64,000 nucleotides of DNA from Heliomicrobium gestii (GTDB lineage: Bacteria > Bacillota > Desulfitobacteriia > Heliobacteriales > Heliobacteriaceae), in NCBI RefSeq assembly GCF_009877435.1, contig NZ_WXEX01000003.1:248001-312000 (forward strand). Direction: 5' to 3'. A program made the translations under genes and the position numbers. Below are positions 52,162-60,944 of the stretch, one piece after another (positions within the stretch are counted from its first letter, which is position 1; each line of letters opens with the position of its first letter). A model generated the notes under the pieces. It worked only from the letters and a program-made list of their open reading frames with translations. It was not told the origin of the DNA and did not search any database.

Positions 52162-53172
52162 ATGAACCATCACCACTGTTTTCAAGTTTTGGAGCCAAGC
52201 CAGGTGGGAGAAGTTCGGCGCGCCGCCAATGCTATCGCCTTGTCCAACGGGTACTGCGCCGAGGCGGCCGGGCGGGTGGCCATCGTGGCCACTGAACTGG
52301 CCAGCAACCTGGTCAAGCATACGACGGCGGGCGGAGAGATCCTGCTTTCGTCTGTGGAAACAGGCGAAAGCAGCGGTATCGAGATCATCAGCCTTGACAA
52401 GGGACCCGGTATCGAGAATCCTCAGTATGTGCTACAGGACGGCGTCTCTACGGCGGGCACCGTTGGCAACGGACTGGGCGCCGTCCGGCGTCTGTCGCAA
52501 GTCTTTGATCTCTACACACGGCCCGGCCAAGGGACCGCGATCGTGGCCCGGATTTTTGAGCGGGGAGCGCCGGTAACGGCGACGCCATTGCAAGTTGGGG
52601 CGGTTCTGCTGCCAAAACCGGGAGAGGCGGTCAGCGGCGACGGTTGGGCTGTCCGTTTCCGAGCAGATGGAGGCATGGTGCTGGTCACTGACGGGCTGGG
52701 TCATGGCGAGCAAGCGGCGGCGGCCTCGCAGCAGGCGTTGCGCCTGTTTCTCGAACGCGCGATATCGTCGCCAGCCCAATTCATAAGGGGAATCAATGAA
52801 CCCATGCGCCATACCCGGGGGGCTGCCATGGCGTTGGCAACCATCGACCTGGTGGAGCGCCATGTAGTCTACGCCGGAGTCGGCAATATCGCTGGGAGAA
52901 TCCTATCCCCGCAGGGGGTGATCGGTTGCCTTACGTACAATGGGACGGTTGGGCTCCATCCGGGGAGGTTCCAGGAGAACAGCTATTCTTGGCCGGAGCA
53001 GGCCCTGTTGGTTATGCATTCCGACGGGCTTACATCCCGGTGGGATCACACCGCCTATCCAGGTCTGCTGATGCGCCACCCGACGGTGATCGCCGCTGTC
53101 CTGTATCGAGACTTTTTTCGCGGCAATGATGATGTCACCGTCGTCGTTGTGCAGCAAGGATGTATGACATGA
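52162..53172 (+). CDS. Fused HATPase and PP2C (RsbX-like) phosphatase
   Basis: 336 residues from ATG 52162 (AAAGGTGGGG upstream). Residues 1-130 are a second RsbT/RsbW-like HATPase ([41 protein letters not shown]). Residues 140-336 are a PP2C/SpoIIE-type phosphatase ([48 protein letters not shown]). RsbX in Bacillus is the phosphatase alone, so this is a fusion. It probably resets the stressosome. Its stop overlaps the next ATG. Confidence 0.85.
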   Translation: MNHHHCFQVLEPSQVGEVRRAANAIALSNGYCAEAAGRVAIVATELASNLVKHTTAGGEILLSSVETGESSGIEIISLDKGPGIENPQYVLQDGVSTAGTVGNGLGAVRRLSQVFDLYTRPGQGTAIVARIFERGAPVTATPLQVGAVLLPKPGEAVSGDGWAVRFRADGGMVLVTDGLGHGEQAAAASQQALRLFLERAISSPAQFIRGINEPMRHTRGAAMALATIDLVERHVVYAGVGNIAGRILSPQGVIGCLTYNGTVGLHPGRFQENSYSWPEQALLVMHSDGLTSRWDHTAYPGLLMRHPTVIAAVLYRDFFRGNDDVTVVVVQQGCMT

Positions 53173-54932
53173 GCGGAATTGTCATCAGTGAATCCGATAT
53201 TCAATTCGAACCGGACATCATTCAAGTGCGTCAACGTGCCCGTGAGATCGCCTCTTTGGCCGGTCTCAGCGATCATGACCGAACTCGCCTGATCAGCGCG
53301 TTGTCCGATCTTCTGCGCAGTCTGTTGCTGAGCGGCGGCGGTAAGGTCGAATTCAACCTGCTCGAACGGGATAACCGGCAGTATCTTGAGATTGTGCTCC
53401 GGGGTGGAGAGCATTTTTGTACCGCCGGTGAAAGTCCCATGAACCGCCTGGGCCAAGTTCCAGGGACTATCCGGTATGAAAACCTGGTCGATCTTTTTGC
53501 CGTGGAGGACAAACCGGGAGAGACGGTGGTCTGTCTCGCTAAGGCCATCCCATCCATCCTTCCGCGCGTCTCCAACCCTGTTGTGATCGGCTGGCAAGAG
53601 GCATTGGAAAAGGAAAAGCCCCAGACGGCTCTTGACGAGATCAAGCAGCAAAACCGGGAATTGGGCCAGGCGCTGGTCATGCTCCAGCAGCGGGAATTGG
53701 AATTGAAACAGCAACTGGAGAAGGTCCAGCGACTGAACGTTGAACTCAAGGACGCGAAAGAAGCTGCCGATGCCGCCAACCGAGCGAAAAGTGATTTTCT
53801 TGCCACCATGAGCCACGAGATCCGCACCCCTATGAACGGGATCATCGGCATGACCGAACTCTTGCTCCACACGGCCTTGGACAGAGAGCAGCGCGATTAC
53901 GCCGAGGTGGTCGGCAACTCAGCCAACCTGTTGTTGACGATTATCAACGACATCCTCGATTTCTCTAAAATTGAGGCAGGGAAGATGAGTCTGGAACAGG
54001 TGGAGTTTGATCTACCCTGCCTGCTTGATGACGTAATGCAGGACTATGCCGGTAAAGCGGAGAAAAAAGGGCTTCTGTTTTTTGCCCGCGTTGACATCAT
54101 GGATTTAAGGTTTGTGCGCGGCGATCCGGTGCGGTTACGGCAAGTCCTGTTTAACCTATTGAGCAACGCCGTTAAATTCACCGAAACCGGTCAAGTCACC
54201 GTCCGCATTTCACAGGAACCGGGGCTCTCGTCGATTTCCCCAAGTGATTTGGTGCGTTTCGAGATCGCCGATACGGGCGTAGGCATCCCCGAGCGAGCAA
54301 AAGTATCGCTCTTTCAGCCCTTTACCCAGGCGGATACTTCGACGACTCGACGGTATGGCGGCACGGGTCTAGGTCTGTCCATCGCCAGGCGGCTTGTCGA
54401 CCTGATGGGGGGACAAATCGGTTTTGAAAGCCGGGAGGGGGAGGGTTCCACCTTCTGGTTTGTCATACCGCTGGTACCGTTCGGCCCAACGAAAAAAGCT
54501 GCGCCGTCAACGGTCATCTCGCAGCGGGGCCTGGCGATCCGGACCGACAAACCAGTGCTCCTGGTGGAGGAGGATCCTGTCAATCAGCGGTTGGCCACAC
54601 TCCACCTCAAAAAATTCGGGCTCACGGTCCACGCCGTCACGAGCGTCGAGGAGGGAGTTCGGTCCACCGCCGTCGAAGATTATGGGCTGATCCTCCTGGA
54701 CTCCCCGAACATAGAGGAAGATAGCCTCGACATTGTAAAACAGATGCGCGATCATGCGAATGGCGCCAACGGGACAACGCCGATCATCGCCATGACGTCC
54801 TCGGTGCGGCAAGGCTATAAAAAGCGAAACTCTATCTTGGGTGTTGACGACGGGCTAACCAAGCCGTTGAACCGGGTAGATGTAGAACGGATGTTGGTGC
54901 GCTGGTTGCCGTTAACCGCAGAAATGGGATAA
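53169..54932 (+). CDS. Hybrid histidine kinase with RsbT-like N-terminus
   Basis: ATG 53169 overlaps the previous TGA in ATGA. 587 residues: residues about 1-140 resemble a degenerate RsbT/anti-sigma HATPase ([20 protein letters not shown]), a coiled coil at 155-205, HisKA with the His in [13 protein letters not shown], HATPase with [21 protein letters not shown] and [14 protein letters not shown], and a C-terminal receiver-like domain with LLDSP and TKPLN. It seems to join stressosome output to phosphorelay signalling. The N-terminal ATPase lacks clear ATP boxes, so it may only bind. Confidence 0.85.
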   Translation: MSGIVISESDIQFEPDIIQVRQRAREIASLAGLSDHDRTRLISALSDLLRSLLLSGGGKVEFNLLERDNRQYLEIVLRGGEHFCTAGESPMNRLGQVPGTIRYENLVDLFAVEDKPGETVVCLAKAIPSILPRVSNPVVIGWQEALEKEKPQTALDEIKQQNRELGQALVMLQQRELELKQQLEKVQRLNVELKDAKEAADAANRAKSDFLATMSHEIRTPMNGIIGMTELLLHTALDREQRDYAEVVGNSANLLLTIINDILDFSKIEAGKMSLEQVEFDLPCLLDDVMQDYAGKAEKKGLLFFARVDIMDLRFVRGDPVRLRQVLFNLLSNAVKFTETGQVTVRISQEPGLSSISPSDLVRFEIADTGVGIPERAKVSLFQPFTQADTSTTRRYGGTGLGLSIARRLVDLMGGQIGFESREGEGSTFWFVIPLVPFGPTKKAAPSTVISQRGLAIRTDKPVLLVEEDPVNQRLATLHLKKFGLTVHAVTSVEEGVRSTAVEDYGLILLDSPNIEEDSLDIVKQMRDHANGANGTTPIIAMTSSVRQGYKKRNSILGVDDGLTKPLNRVDVERMLVRWLPLTAEMG

Positions 54933-54955
54933 ACCCCGGTACGCCGGGGTTTATC
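54931..54955 (+). terminator. Putative terminator of the stressosome operon
   Basis: AAACCCCGG (54931-54939) and CCGGGGTTT (54944-54952) form a perfect 9-base stem that starts in the stop codon of the hybrid kinase. The tail after it is only weakly T-rich. Confidence 0.6.
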
Positions 54956-55024
54956 TTGAACATCAAAAGTGAATAGATTCACAATAAATCACTATATTTC
55001 AGAAAATTTTTTATTCACAAAATA

Positions 55025-55053
55025 TTGGACGATGGACTTTTTTGCTTTATAAT
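55025..55053 (+). promoter_or_regulatory. Sigma-A promoter of the Etf-lactate dehydrogenase operon
   Basis: TTGGAC (55025-55030) and TATAAT (55048-55053) are separated by exactly 17 bases and lie upstream of the etfB gene, leaving a leader of about 190 bases. Confidence 0.65.
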
Positions 55054-55186
55054 GAGTACATACAAAATACATTTCATGTGCGTTGCGGTAAGCCCCTCAT
55101 TCACAAGCAAAGCCAGGGTCACGCACTTTTTTTTCGCAGAATATGGTCTGACCACCGAGCCACCCGGCCCTCGCTTGGAGATGAAC

Positions 55187-55221
55187 TGTGGTTTACAAGC
55201 CACATGAACCAACAATGGTTC
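55187..55221 (+). promoter_or_regulatory. Two adjacent small hairpins in the etfB leader
   Basis: TGTGG (55187-55191) pairs with CCACA (55200-55204), and GAACC (55206-55210) with GGTTC (55217-55221), just before the ribosome site AGGGGGTG (55232-55239). They could affect mRNA stability or translation. No known riboswitch class fits. Confidence 0.35.
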
Positions 55222-55246
55222 CAAATATTGCAGGGGGTGCAAAACG

Positions 55247-56035
55247 GTGAACATTGTCGTGCTTGTTAAACAGGTTCCCGGCACAGACAACGTGAAGATG
55301 GATCCCGTCACCGGCGTCATGATTCGCAGTGGGAAGGACACCATTATCAACCCGCTCGACGAAAACGCCCTGGCCGAGGCCATCCGCATCAAAAATTCGC
55401 AGGAGAATGTGAAAGTTACCGCAGTTAGCATGGGTCCCGATTCGGCGATGAAGGCCATCAAAGAAGCCATCGCCATGGGCGCCGATGGCGGCGTGCTCAT
55501 CTCCGGCCGCGCCTTCGCCGGCTCTGACACCATCGCTACCGGCAAAGCCATCGCCGCAGCCATCCGCAAGGTTGGCGATGTGGACCTGATCCTCTGCGGT
55601 GAACGGGCGACTGACGGTGAAACCGGTCAGACAGGCGCCATGATCGCCTATTACCTGGGCATCCCCGTGGAAACCTATGTCTCTGCCGTGGAAGTGAAAG
55701 AAAACGGTGTCATCGTCAAGCGGACCGTCGAAGGCGGCTTTGAGCGCGTTGAGATCCCCTTCCCGGTCATGGCCACCGTCAATAAAGACATCAACGAACC
55801 CGGTTTCCCGACCCTCAAGGGCAAGCTGAAAGCCAAGGAAACGGTTGTTCCCGTCTACGGCCCTGTCGAACTGGGCCTCGACCCTGCCGAATTGGGTCTT
55901 AAGGGATCGCCGACCCGGGTCGTGAAGGTGTTCAGCCCCAAGCTGTCCCGCGACACGATCATGAAAAAAGCTGACGGCACCACCGGCCCGGTCGAAGAAA
56001 TGATGAAGTTTCTCGCCGGCAAGGAAGCCATCTAA
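55247..56035 (+). CDS. etfB: Electron transfer flavoprotein beta subunit
   Basis: GTG 55247, 262 residues. EtfB pattern: MNIVVLVKQVPGTDNVKMDP, NPLDENALAEAIRI, and the nucleotide loop CGERATDGETGQTGAMIAYYLG. It pairs with EtfA to hold flavin and pass electrons to the lactate dehydrogenase encoded third. In Acetobacterium woodii the comparable LctB is part of an electron-confurcating complex with ferredoxin. Whether bifurcation occurs here is open. Confidence 0.94.
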   Translation: MNIVVLVKQVPGTDNVKMDPVTGVMIRSGKDTIINPLDENALAEAIRIKNSQENVKVTAVSMGPDSAMKAIKEAIAMGADGGVLISGRAFAGSDTIATGKAIAAAIRKVGDVDLILCGERATDGETGQTGAMIAYYLGIPVETYVSAVEVKENGVIVKRTVEGGFERVEIPFPVMATVNKDINEPGFPTLKGKLKAKETVVPVYGPVELGLDPAELGLKGSPTRVVKVFSPKLSRDTIMKKADGTTGPVEEMMKFLAGKEAI

Positions 56036-56050
56036 GGGGGAGGGATAACG

Positions 56051-57094
56051 ATGTCATTGTACGTTAACGCGAATATTGAGAAAGAGCAAAAACTCTCACA
56101 ATATAAAGGGGTCCTTGTCTTTGGCGAACAGAAGGACGGGAAGATCCTGACGGTCACCTATGAATTGCTGACCCGCGGCCGCAAGCTGGCCGATGAACTG
56201 GGTTGCGAACTGTCCTGTGTTCTCCTGGGCGAAGAGATCGACGGTCTGGAAGAGGTCGTCAAGCGCGGCGCCGATAAGGTTTTCTTCATTAAAGATGCGA
56301 TACTTAAAAATTTCCTGCCCCGCCCCTACAGCAAGGCGATCACCAAGCTTTGCGAAGAACTGAAACCGGAAGTCATCGTTGCTGCCGCCACCACCACGGG
56401 CCGGACGGTGATGCCCCTTGTAGCGGCCATGCTGGAAACGGGCTTGACCGCTGACTGCACCGAACTGACCATCGACCCTGACACCCGCCTCCTCCTGCAA
56501 ACCCGTCCCGCCATCGGCGGCAACATCATGGCGACCATCAAGACGCCGGACCACCGTCCCCAGATGGCCACGGTTCGTCCCAAGTCGGCCAAACCGGCCG
56601 CTTTCAACGCTGCCCGGACCGGTGAAGTCATTGTCAAAGAGTTCGACGGGGCGACCTTCTTCACCCCAGAGAAATTCCTCGAATATATCAAAGACACCAC
56701 CCAGGAAGTCAGCATTGAAGAAGCCGATATCATCGTTGCCGGCGGCAAAGGCATGAAAAACGCCGACGGATTCAAGATGGTTGAAGAACTGGCCCGCATC
56801 CTTGGCGCTGGCGTCGGCGCGACCCGTGACGCCGTCGAATTCGGCTGGACCACCTACCCGCATCAGATCGGTCTCTCCGGCAAAACGGTTGCGCCAAAGC
56901 TATACTTCGCCTTCGGTCTATCCGGCAAAATCCAGCACTTGGCTGGCATGCAGACGTCTGAAGTCGTTGTCGCTGTCAACAAGGATCCGGAAGCCCAGAT
57001 CTTCAAGGTGGCCGACTTCGGCATCGTCGGCGATGTCTTCGAGGTCGTTCCCATGATGATCGAAGCCTTCAAAAACCTGAAGGCCAACGCGTAA
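56051..57094 (+). CDS. etfA: Electron transfer flavoprotein alpha subunit
   Basis: 347 residues; ATG 56051 with GGGGGAGGG upstream. The C-terminal FAD domain has the EtfA motif GAGVGATRDAVEFGW, then PHQIGLSGKTVAPKLYFAFGLSGKIQHLAGM. There is no N-terminal ferredoxin-like Cys cluster, unlike some clostridial lactate-dehydrogenase EtfA proteins. Second gene of the operon, 15 bases after etfB. Confidence 0.94.
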   Translation: MSLYVNANIEKEQKLSQYKGVLVFGEQKDGKILTVTYELLTRGRKLADELGCELSCVLLGEEIDGLEEVVKRGADKVFFIKDAILKNFLPRPYSKAITKLCEELKPEVIVAAATTTGRTVMPLVAAMLETGLTADCTELTIDPDTRLLLQTRPAIGGNIMATIKTPDHRPQMATVRPKSAKPAAFNAARTGEVIVKEFDGATFFTPEKFLEYIKDTTQEVSIEEADIIVAGGKGMKNADGFKMVEELARILGAGVGATRDAVEFGWTTYPHQIGLSGKTVAPKLYFAFGLSGKIQHLAGMQTSEVVVAVNKDPEAQIFKVADFGIVGDVFEVVPMMIEAFKNLKANA

Positions 57095-57111
57095 GCAGGG
57101 GGTGTTGTGAA

Positions 57112-58521
57112 ATGCAATTCAATAAAGTGACTGATAACGTCGTCGCAGAACTGCGCGCCCTCCTGGGTGACGCCAACGTTCTCCTCGATGAAGAAAAAAT
57201 CGAAATGTACGCCAAGGACGAAGTCTCCGACAAGCTTTGGGAAAAAATGCCCGAGGTTGTCGTTAAACCGGCAAATGCCCAGCAGGTTTCTGAAGTGGTC
57301 AAACTGGCCAACCGAGAACTGATCCCCATTACCCCGCGGGGCGCTGGATCCGGACTGGCTGCCGGCGCTGTTCCCCTGCAGGGCGGCATCGTCCTCTCCC
57401 TGGAGAAGATGGGCCAGATCCTTGATGTGGACACGGAAAACCTGTTTATGGTCTGCGAGCCTGGCGTCACCACCGGCGATGTCCAGAAAACGGCGAAAGA
57501 ACACGGCTTGCTCTACGCCGGCGACCCCTGTTCGGCAGACTCTTCCTTCATCGGCGGCAACGTTGCCACCAACGCCGGTGGCAACAAGGCCGTTAAGTAC
57601 GGCGTGACTTCCCGCCACATCTACGGTCTGGAAATCGTCATGCCGGACGGTGAGATCGTCACCTTTGGCGGCAAAAACGTCAAAGACGTGACCGGTTATG
57701 ACATCGTCCATCTGATGGTCGGTTCCGAAGGCACCTTGGGGATCGTCACAAAGGTCTGGCTGAAGCTGATGCCGCTGCCCAAGTATGTGGCTGACCTGCT
57801 CATTCCTTTTGCCGACATGCAGACCGCCATTAAGGTCGTTCCCAAGATCATGACCGCCGGCATCATCCCCACCTGCCTCGAGTTCATGGACAGCCTCTCC
57901 ATCAAATCGGCGGAGATGTACTTGAACAAGAAGCTGCCCTACGGCGACGCTGGCGCCTATATCATCTGTGAAGTCGACGGCACCTCGGAGACACAGGTTC
58001 AGGATGACTATGAAACCATTGGCAAATTGGCCTTGGAGAATGGCGCCCTGGAAGTCTTTGTCGCCGACAACATGTCCACACAGGAGCGGATCTGGAAGGC
58101 CCGCAAGTGCTATGCCGAAGCCATCCGCATGATCAGCCCCGTCTACTGCATGGAAGACATCGTCGTACCCGTCTCCAACATCCCCAAAGCGATCGAAGCC
58201 ATCGAGCGCATCGCCGCCAAGTATGAGTGCAAGATCCCCAGCGCCGGCCACGCCGGTGACGGCAACATCCACTGCACGATCATGCGGGAAGATCGGGACG
58301 ATCACGCCTGGCATGAACTGAAACACGCCGTTCTCGACGAACTGTACGAAGCCGTCTACGACCTCGGCGGCAACCTGTCCGGTGAACACGGCATTGGCGC
58401 CAAGCGCGCCCAGGCCATGGACAAGCACATGACCGATGCCCAACGCAAGGTGCTGGTGACCATCAAGAAGGCACTGGACCCTAACGGCATCATGAACCCC
58501 GGCAAGGTGCTCGTCGGGTAA
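57112..58521 (+). CDS. lctD: FAD-dependent D-lactate dehydrogenase, LctD/GlcD family
   Basis: 469 residues of the FAD-binding oxidase/dehydrogenase fold. FAD loop ITPRGAGSGLAAGAVP, PCSADSSFIGGNVATNAGGNKAVKYG, and the substrate site HAGDGNIHCTIMRED with catalytic His, then NLSGEHGIGAKRA. Co-transcribed with etfBA, it would oxidise D-lactate to pyruvate and give electrons to the Etf. Glycolate dehydrogenases share these motifs, so substrate is inferred from operon context. Confidence 0.9.
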   Translation: MQFNKVTDNVVAELRALLGDANVLLDEEKIEMYAKDEVSDKLWEKMPEVVVKPANAQQVSEVVKLANRELIPITPRGAGSGLAAGAVPLQGGIVLSLEKMGQILDVDTENLFMVCEPGVTTGDVQKTAKEHGLLYAGDPCSADSSFIGGNVATNAGGNKAVKYGVTSRHIYGLEIVMPDGEIVTFGGKNVKDVTGYDIVHLMVGSEGTLGIVTKVWLKLMPLPKYVADLLIPFADMQTAIKVVPKIMTAGIIPTCLEFMDSLSIKSAEMYLNKKLPYGDAGAYIICEVDGTSETQVQDDYETIGKLALENGALEVFVADNMSTQERIWKARKCYAEAIRMISPVYCMEDIVVPVSNIPKAIEAIERIAAKYECKIPSAGHAGDGNIHCTIMREDRDDHAWHELKHAVLDELYEAVYDLGGNLSGEHGIGAKRAQAMDKHMTDAQRKVLVTIKKALDPNGIMNPGKVLVG

Positions 58522-58624
58522 CCGATTCTCTATTGCGTCATTTTACGATTCGAACGCTCGGATTCACTGAATATCCCTTTATTCGAATCGTTTCGTGAAT
58601 TTGAACTGTCCTTGATCTTGTTAT

Positions 58625-58657
58625 AAACCGCAGCGCACTTGTGCTGCGGTTTTTTTC
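58625..58657 (+). terminator. Terminator of the Etf-lactate dehydrogenase operon
   Basis: AAACCGCAGC pairs with GCTGCGGTTT over an 8-base loop, followed by a run of T to 58656. Confidence 0.9.
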
Positions 58658-58668
58658 TGTTTAAATAA

Positions 58669-58707
58669 ATGACTGCCGCTCCAGACCATAGTCCGAACGG
58701 CAGTCAT
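58669..58707 (-). terminator. Terminator of the [FeFe] hydrogenase gene
   Basis: ATGACTGCCG (58669-58678) and CGGCAGTCAT (58698-58707) form a perfect 10-base stem; the AAATAAAT just before it acts as the U-rich tail on the minus strand. Confidence 0.75.
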
Positions 58708-58729
58708 CCCATTGCCGGATCGCCGAGCA

Positions 58730-60193
58730 TCAAGCAGGAGCGGGGTGGCTGTGTAGGTCGACCACACCGTCGTCAAGCGGTTCCAGCGCTTCCCCGATCG
58801 TCTTGACCTGCGCCTCGGCGCTGAATTGATCGATCATAGCCTTGGCCTTGGCGCTGTGGTTCAAGGCAGCCGGCCCGCCGATACATCCGTTGACACAGAC
58901 CATGCCTTCGATGAAGTTTTCCGGCAGTTTGCCCACTTTGGCCAGGCGAAGCGCTTTGATACACTCCTCGGCGCCGTTGCACTTCGCGGGACGCACTTCG
59001 AGGGTCTTGTTTGCCTCTTTTAAAGATTGGACAACGGCGGCCGTTACGCCGCCGGAGCGGGCAAAGGCGCGGCTGTAGGGAGAGGTCTCTTCGCGGAGGT
59101 TGGCTTCACATTGAGCCGGATCGATATCAGCGGCTTGGAAAAGGGCGAGCATCTCCTCAAAGGTAAGGGTGAAGTCGACGGCGCCAACGACGGATTCACG
59201 GGTGATCTCCGCTTTTTTGGCAATGCAGGGGCCGATAAAGACGACAACGGCATTGGCATCCTTGGATTTGATATAGCGGGCAGCGGCGATCATGGGGGAG
59301 ACGGTAGAGGACACCTTATCCTTCAGGCTGGGGAAGTGCTTGTCCACCAAGTCATAGAAGGCGGGACAGCAGGAGGTGGTGAGGAAGGAGCCTTCCTGGA
59401 TTTTTGTCTCCAGTTCTTTTGCCTCCTCCGGCACGATCATGTCAGCGCCGAGGGCCGCCTCCACCACATCAAAAAAGCCGATCTGCTTCAAGGCGGTCCG
59501 GATCTGGCCCAGATTGGCGTCCGGAAACTGAGCCACCACGGCAGGGGCTACAACGGCATAGACCGGCTGATCCTTGGCCTGCACGGTGCCGATGACCTGG
59601 GTGATGGAGGACTTGTCCGAGATGGCGCCGAAGGGGCACCGGTAGGCGCATTGACCGCAGTTGATGCATTTTTTCTGATCGATAGTCGCCAGTTTGTCCT
59701 CGCTGTGGGAGATGGCTTTCACCGGGCAGGCTTTGACACAGGGGCGCTGCGTATCGGTGATCGCGCCATAGGGGCAAGCCTGGCGGCAGCGACCGCATTC
59801 GATGCATTTTTCCTGGTTGATGATAGCCCGGCGGTTGATTTGGCTGATCGCGCCGACGGGACAAGCCTCCATGCAGGGATGGGCGATACAGCCCCGGCAG
59901 GCTTCTGTAACGGTGAACCGTTCGACGGGACATTCCTCACAGGCCGTTTGCATGACCTGAATGATGCCGGAAGAGCCGCGCACATCATTGCCGCAAGCTA
60001 GAATCACCCGTTCTTTAAGGACGGCCCGTTCCTTATAGACACAACAGCGAAAACGGGGCTTTTTGCCTTGCACGATCATATAGGGAATGAGGTCCCTGTG
60101 TTGATCAAGTGTTTTCTCCATGGCCAGTTTGGCTACATGGGTCAGCACCTCATGCCGCAGCAGTTGTACGGTTGTTTCAAATTTGGGTTGCAT
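58730..60193 (-). CDS. Monomeric ferredoxin-type [FeFe] hydrogenase
   Basis: 487 residues. H-cluster motifs: L1 TSCCPAF, L2 GPCIAKKAE, L3 EGMVCVNGCIGG. The N-terminal region carries several [4Fe-4S] sites, including CRGCIAHPCMEACP, CIECGRCRQACP and CINCGQCAYRCP. Canonical L1 is TSCCPxW; here the last residue is Phe, which fits the divergent monomeric (group B-type) enzymes. Physiological direction is probably H2 production from reduced ferredoxin. Start MQPKFETT at 60193 has GGAGGTAC upstream. Maturation genes hydEFG are not in the window. Confidence 0.9.
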   Translation of the reverse strand: MQPKFETTVQLLRHEVLTHVAKLAMEKTLDQHRDLIPYMIVQGKKPRFRCCVYKERAVLKERVILACGNDVRGSSGIIQVMQTACEECPVERFTVTEACRGCIAHPCMEACPVGAISQINRRAIINQEKCIECGRCRQACPYGAITDTQRPCVKACPVKAISHSEDKLATIDQKKCINCGQCAYRCPFGAISDKSSITQVIGTVQAKDQPVYAVVAPAVVAQFPDANLGQIRTALKQIGFFDVVEAALGADMIVPEEAKELETKIQEGSFLTTSCCPAFYDLVDKHFPSLKDKVSSTVSPMIAAARYIKSKDANAVVVFIGPCIAKKAEITRESVVGAVDFTLTFEEMLALFQAADIDPAQCEANLREETSPYSRAFARSGGVTAAVVQSLKEANKTLEVRPAKCNGAEECIKALRLAKVGKLPENFIEGMVCVNGCIGGPAALNHSAKAKAMIDQFSAEAQVKTIGEALEPLDDGVVDLHSHPAPA

Positions 60194-60317
60194 CTGAGGT
60201 ACCTCCTGTTCTATTCATTCCAAAACGGTATCGCTTCATATGGCGAATTATCGTAAATCGAATGAGTGATCGATTTTCTCACGCAAGTTCAATGTGAGAA
60301 TGTGCACAAAACATTAT

Positions 60318-60348
60318 AAAACCCTTGTCAATTGAAGACAAGGGTTTT
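60318..60348. terminator. Terminator after the STAS gene
   Basis: AAAACCCTTGTC (60318-60329) and GACAAGGGTTTT (60337-60348) form a perfect 12-base stem; on the minus strand the run of T at its far end completes a rho-independent terminator. Confidence 0.8.
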
Positions 60349-60402
60349 ATATCGGCAATTATGGCGGAAATAGGGAGTAGGAGCTACGAATCAAGCCGGC
60401 GA

Positions 60403-60705
60403 CTACTCGATGTGAAAGACCCGATTGAGGCGCGTCAGTTCAAAGACTTCTTTGACAACGCCGTGAATCCCTTTGATAACGACATCGCCGTTGTTTTGCC
60501 GGCTCCGTTTCAAAACAGTAACGAGTACACCAAGTCCGGAACTGTCGATAAATTCCACGCGCTGCATGTCGATATGAAAGAGAACGCCGGGCTTATCTGC
60601 ATATTTCAGCAGCTTTTCTCGCAGTTCCGCAGCGTCGGTCACGAGAATACTTCCTGCCAGCGTCACGGAAACCTGATTATTCGACGAGTGGATTTCGTGA
60701 ATCAT
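60403..60705 (-). CDS. STAS-domain anti-sigma factor antagonist
   Basis: Start at 60705 (MIHEIHSS) is preferred for its spacing to an AAGGAAG site on the minus strand. 100 residues, a single SpoIIAA/RsbV-type STAS domain with VEFIDSSGLGVLVTVL, including the phosphorylatable Ser. No anti-sigma kinase or sigma gene is adjacent, so the partner is unknown. It might be linked functionally to the stressosome operon about 6 kb upstream; this is inference. Confidence 0.9.
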   Translation of the reverse strand: MIHEIHSSNNQVSVTLAGSILVTDAAELREKLLKYADKPGVLFHIDMQRVEFIDSSGLGVLVTVLKRSRQNNGDVVIKGIHGVVKEVFELTRLNRVFHIE

Positions 60706-60944
60706 GAACATTCTTCCTTTCCGAACGAATCTTCTCCACATTACTATCAGTTTATCATAACCATTCAACCGGAACCAGTCCGGCTGATCGCCTTTGGAAG
60801 GTTGGAAGGTTATTTAAACATTAAGCAATTCCATTATATCAGCCAATATATGCTTGTAGACACATCCCGTCTGCCTCTTTACAATAGTGCATTGTGCACC
60901 CACCAAACGGGCGCCTAATTAACACTATTGAAAGGGTGGAAATG

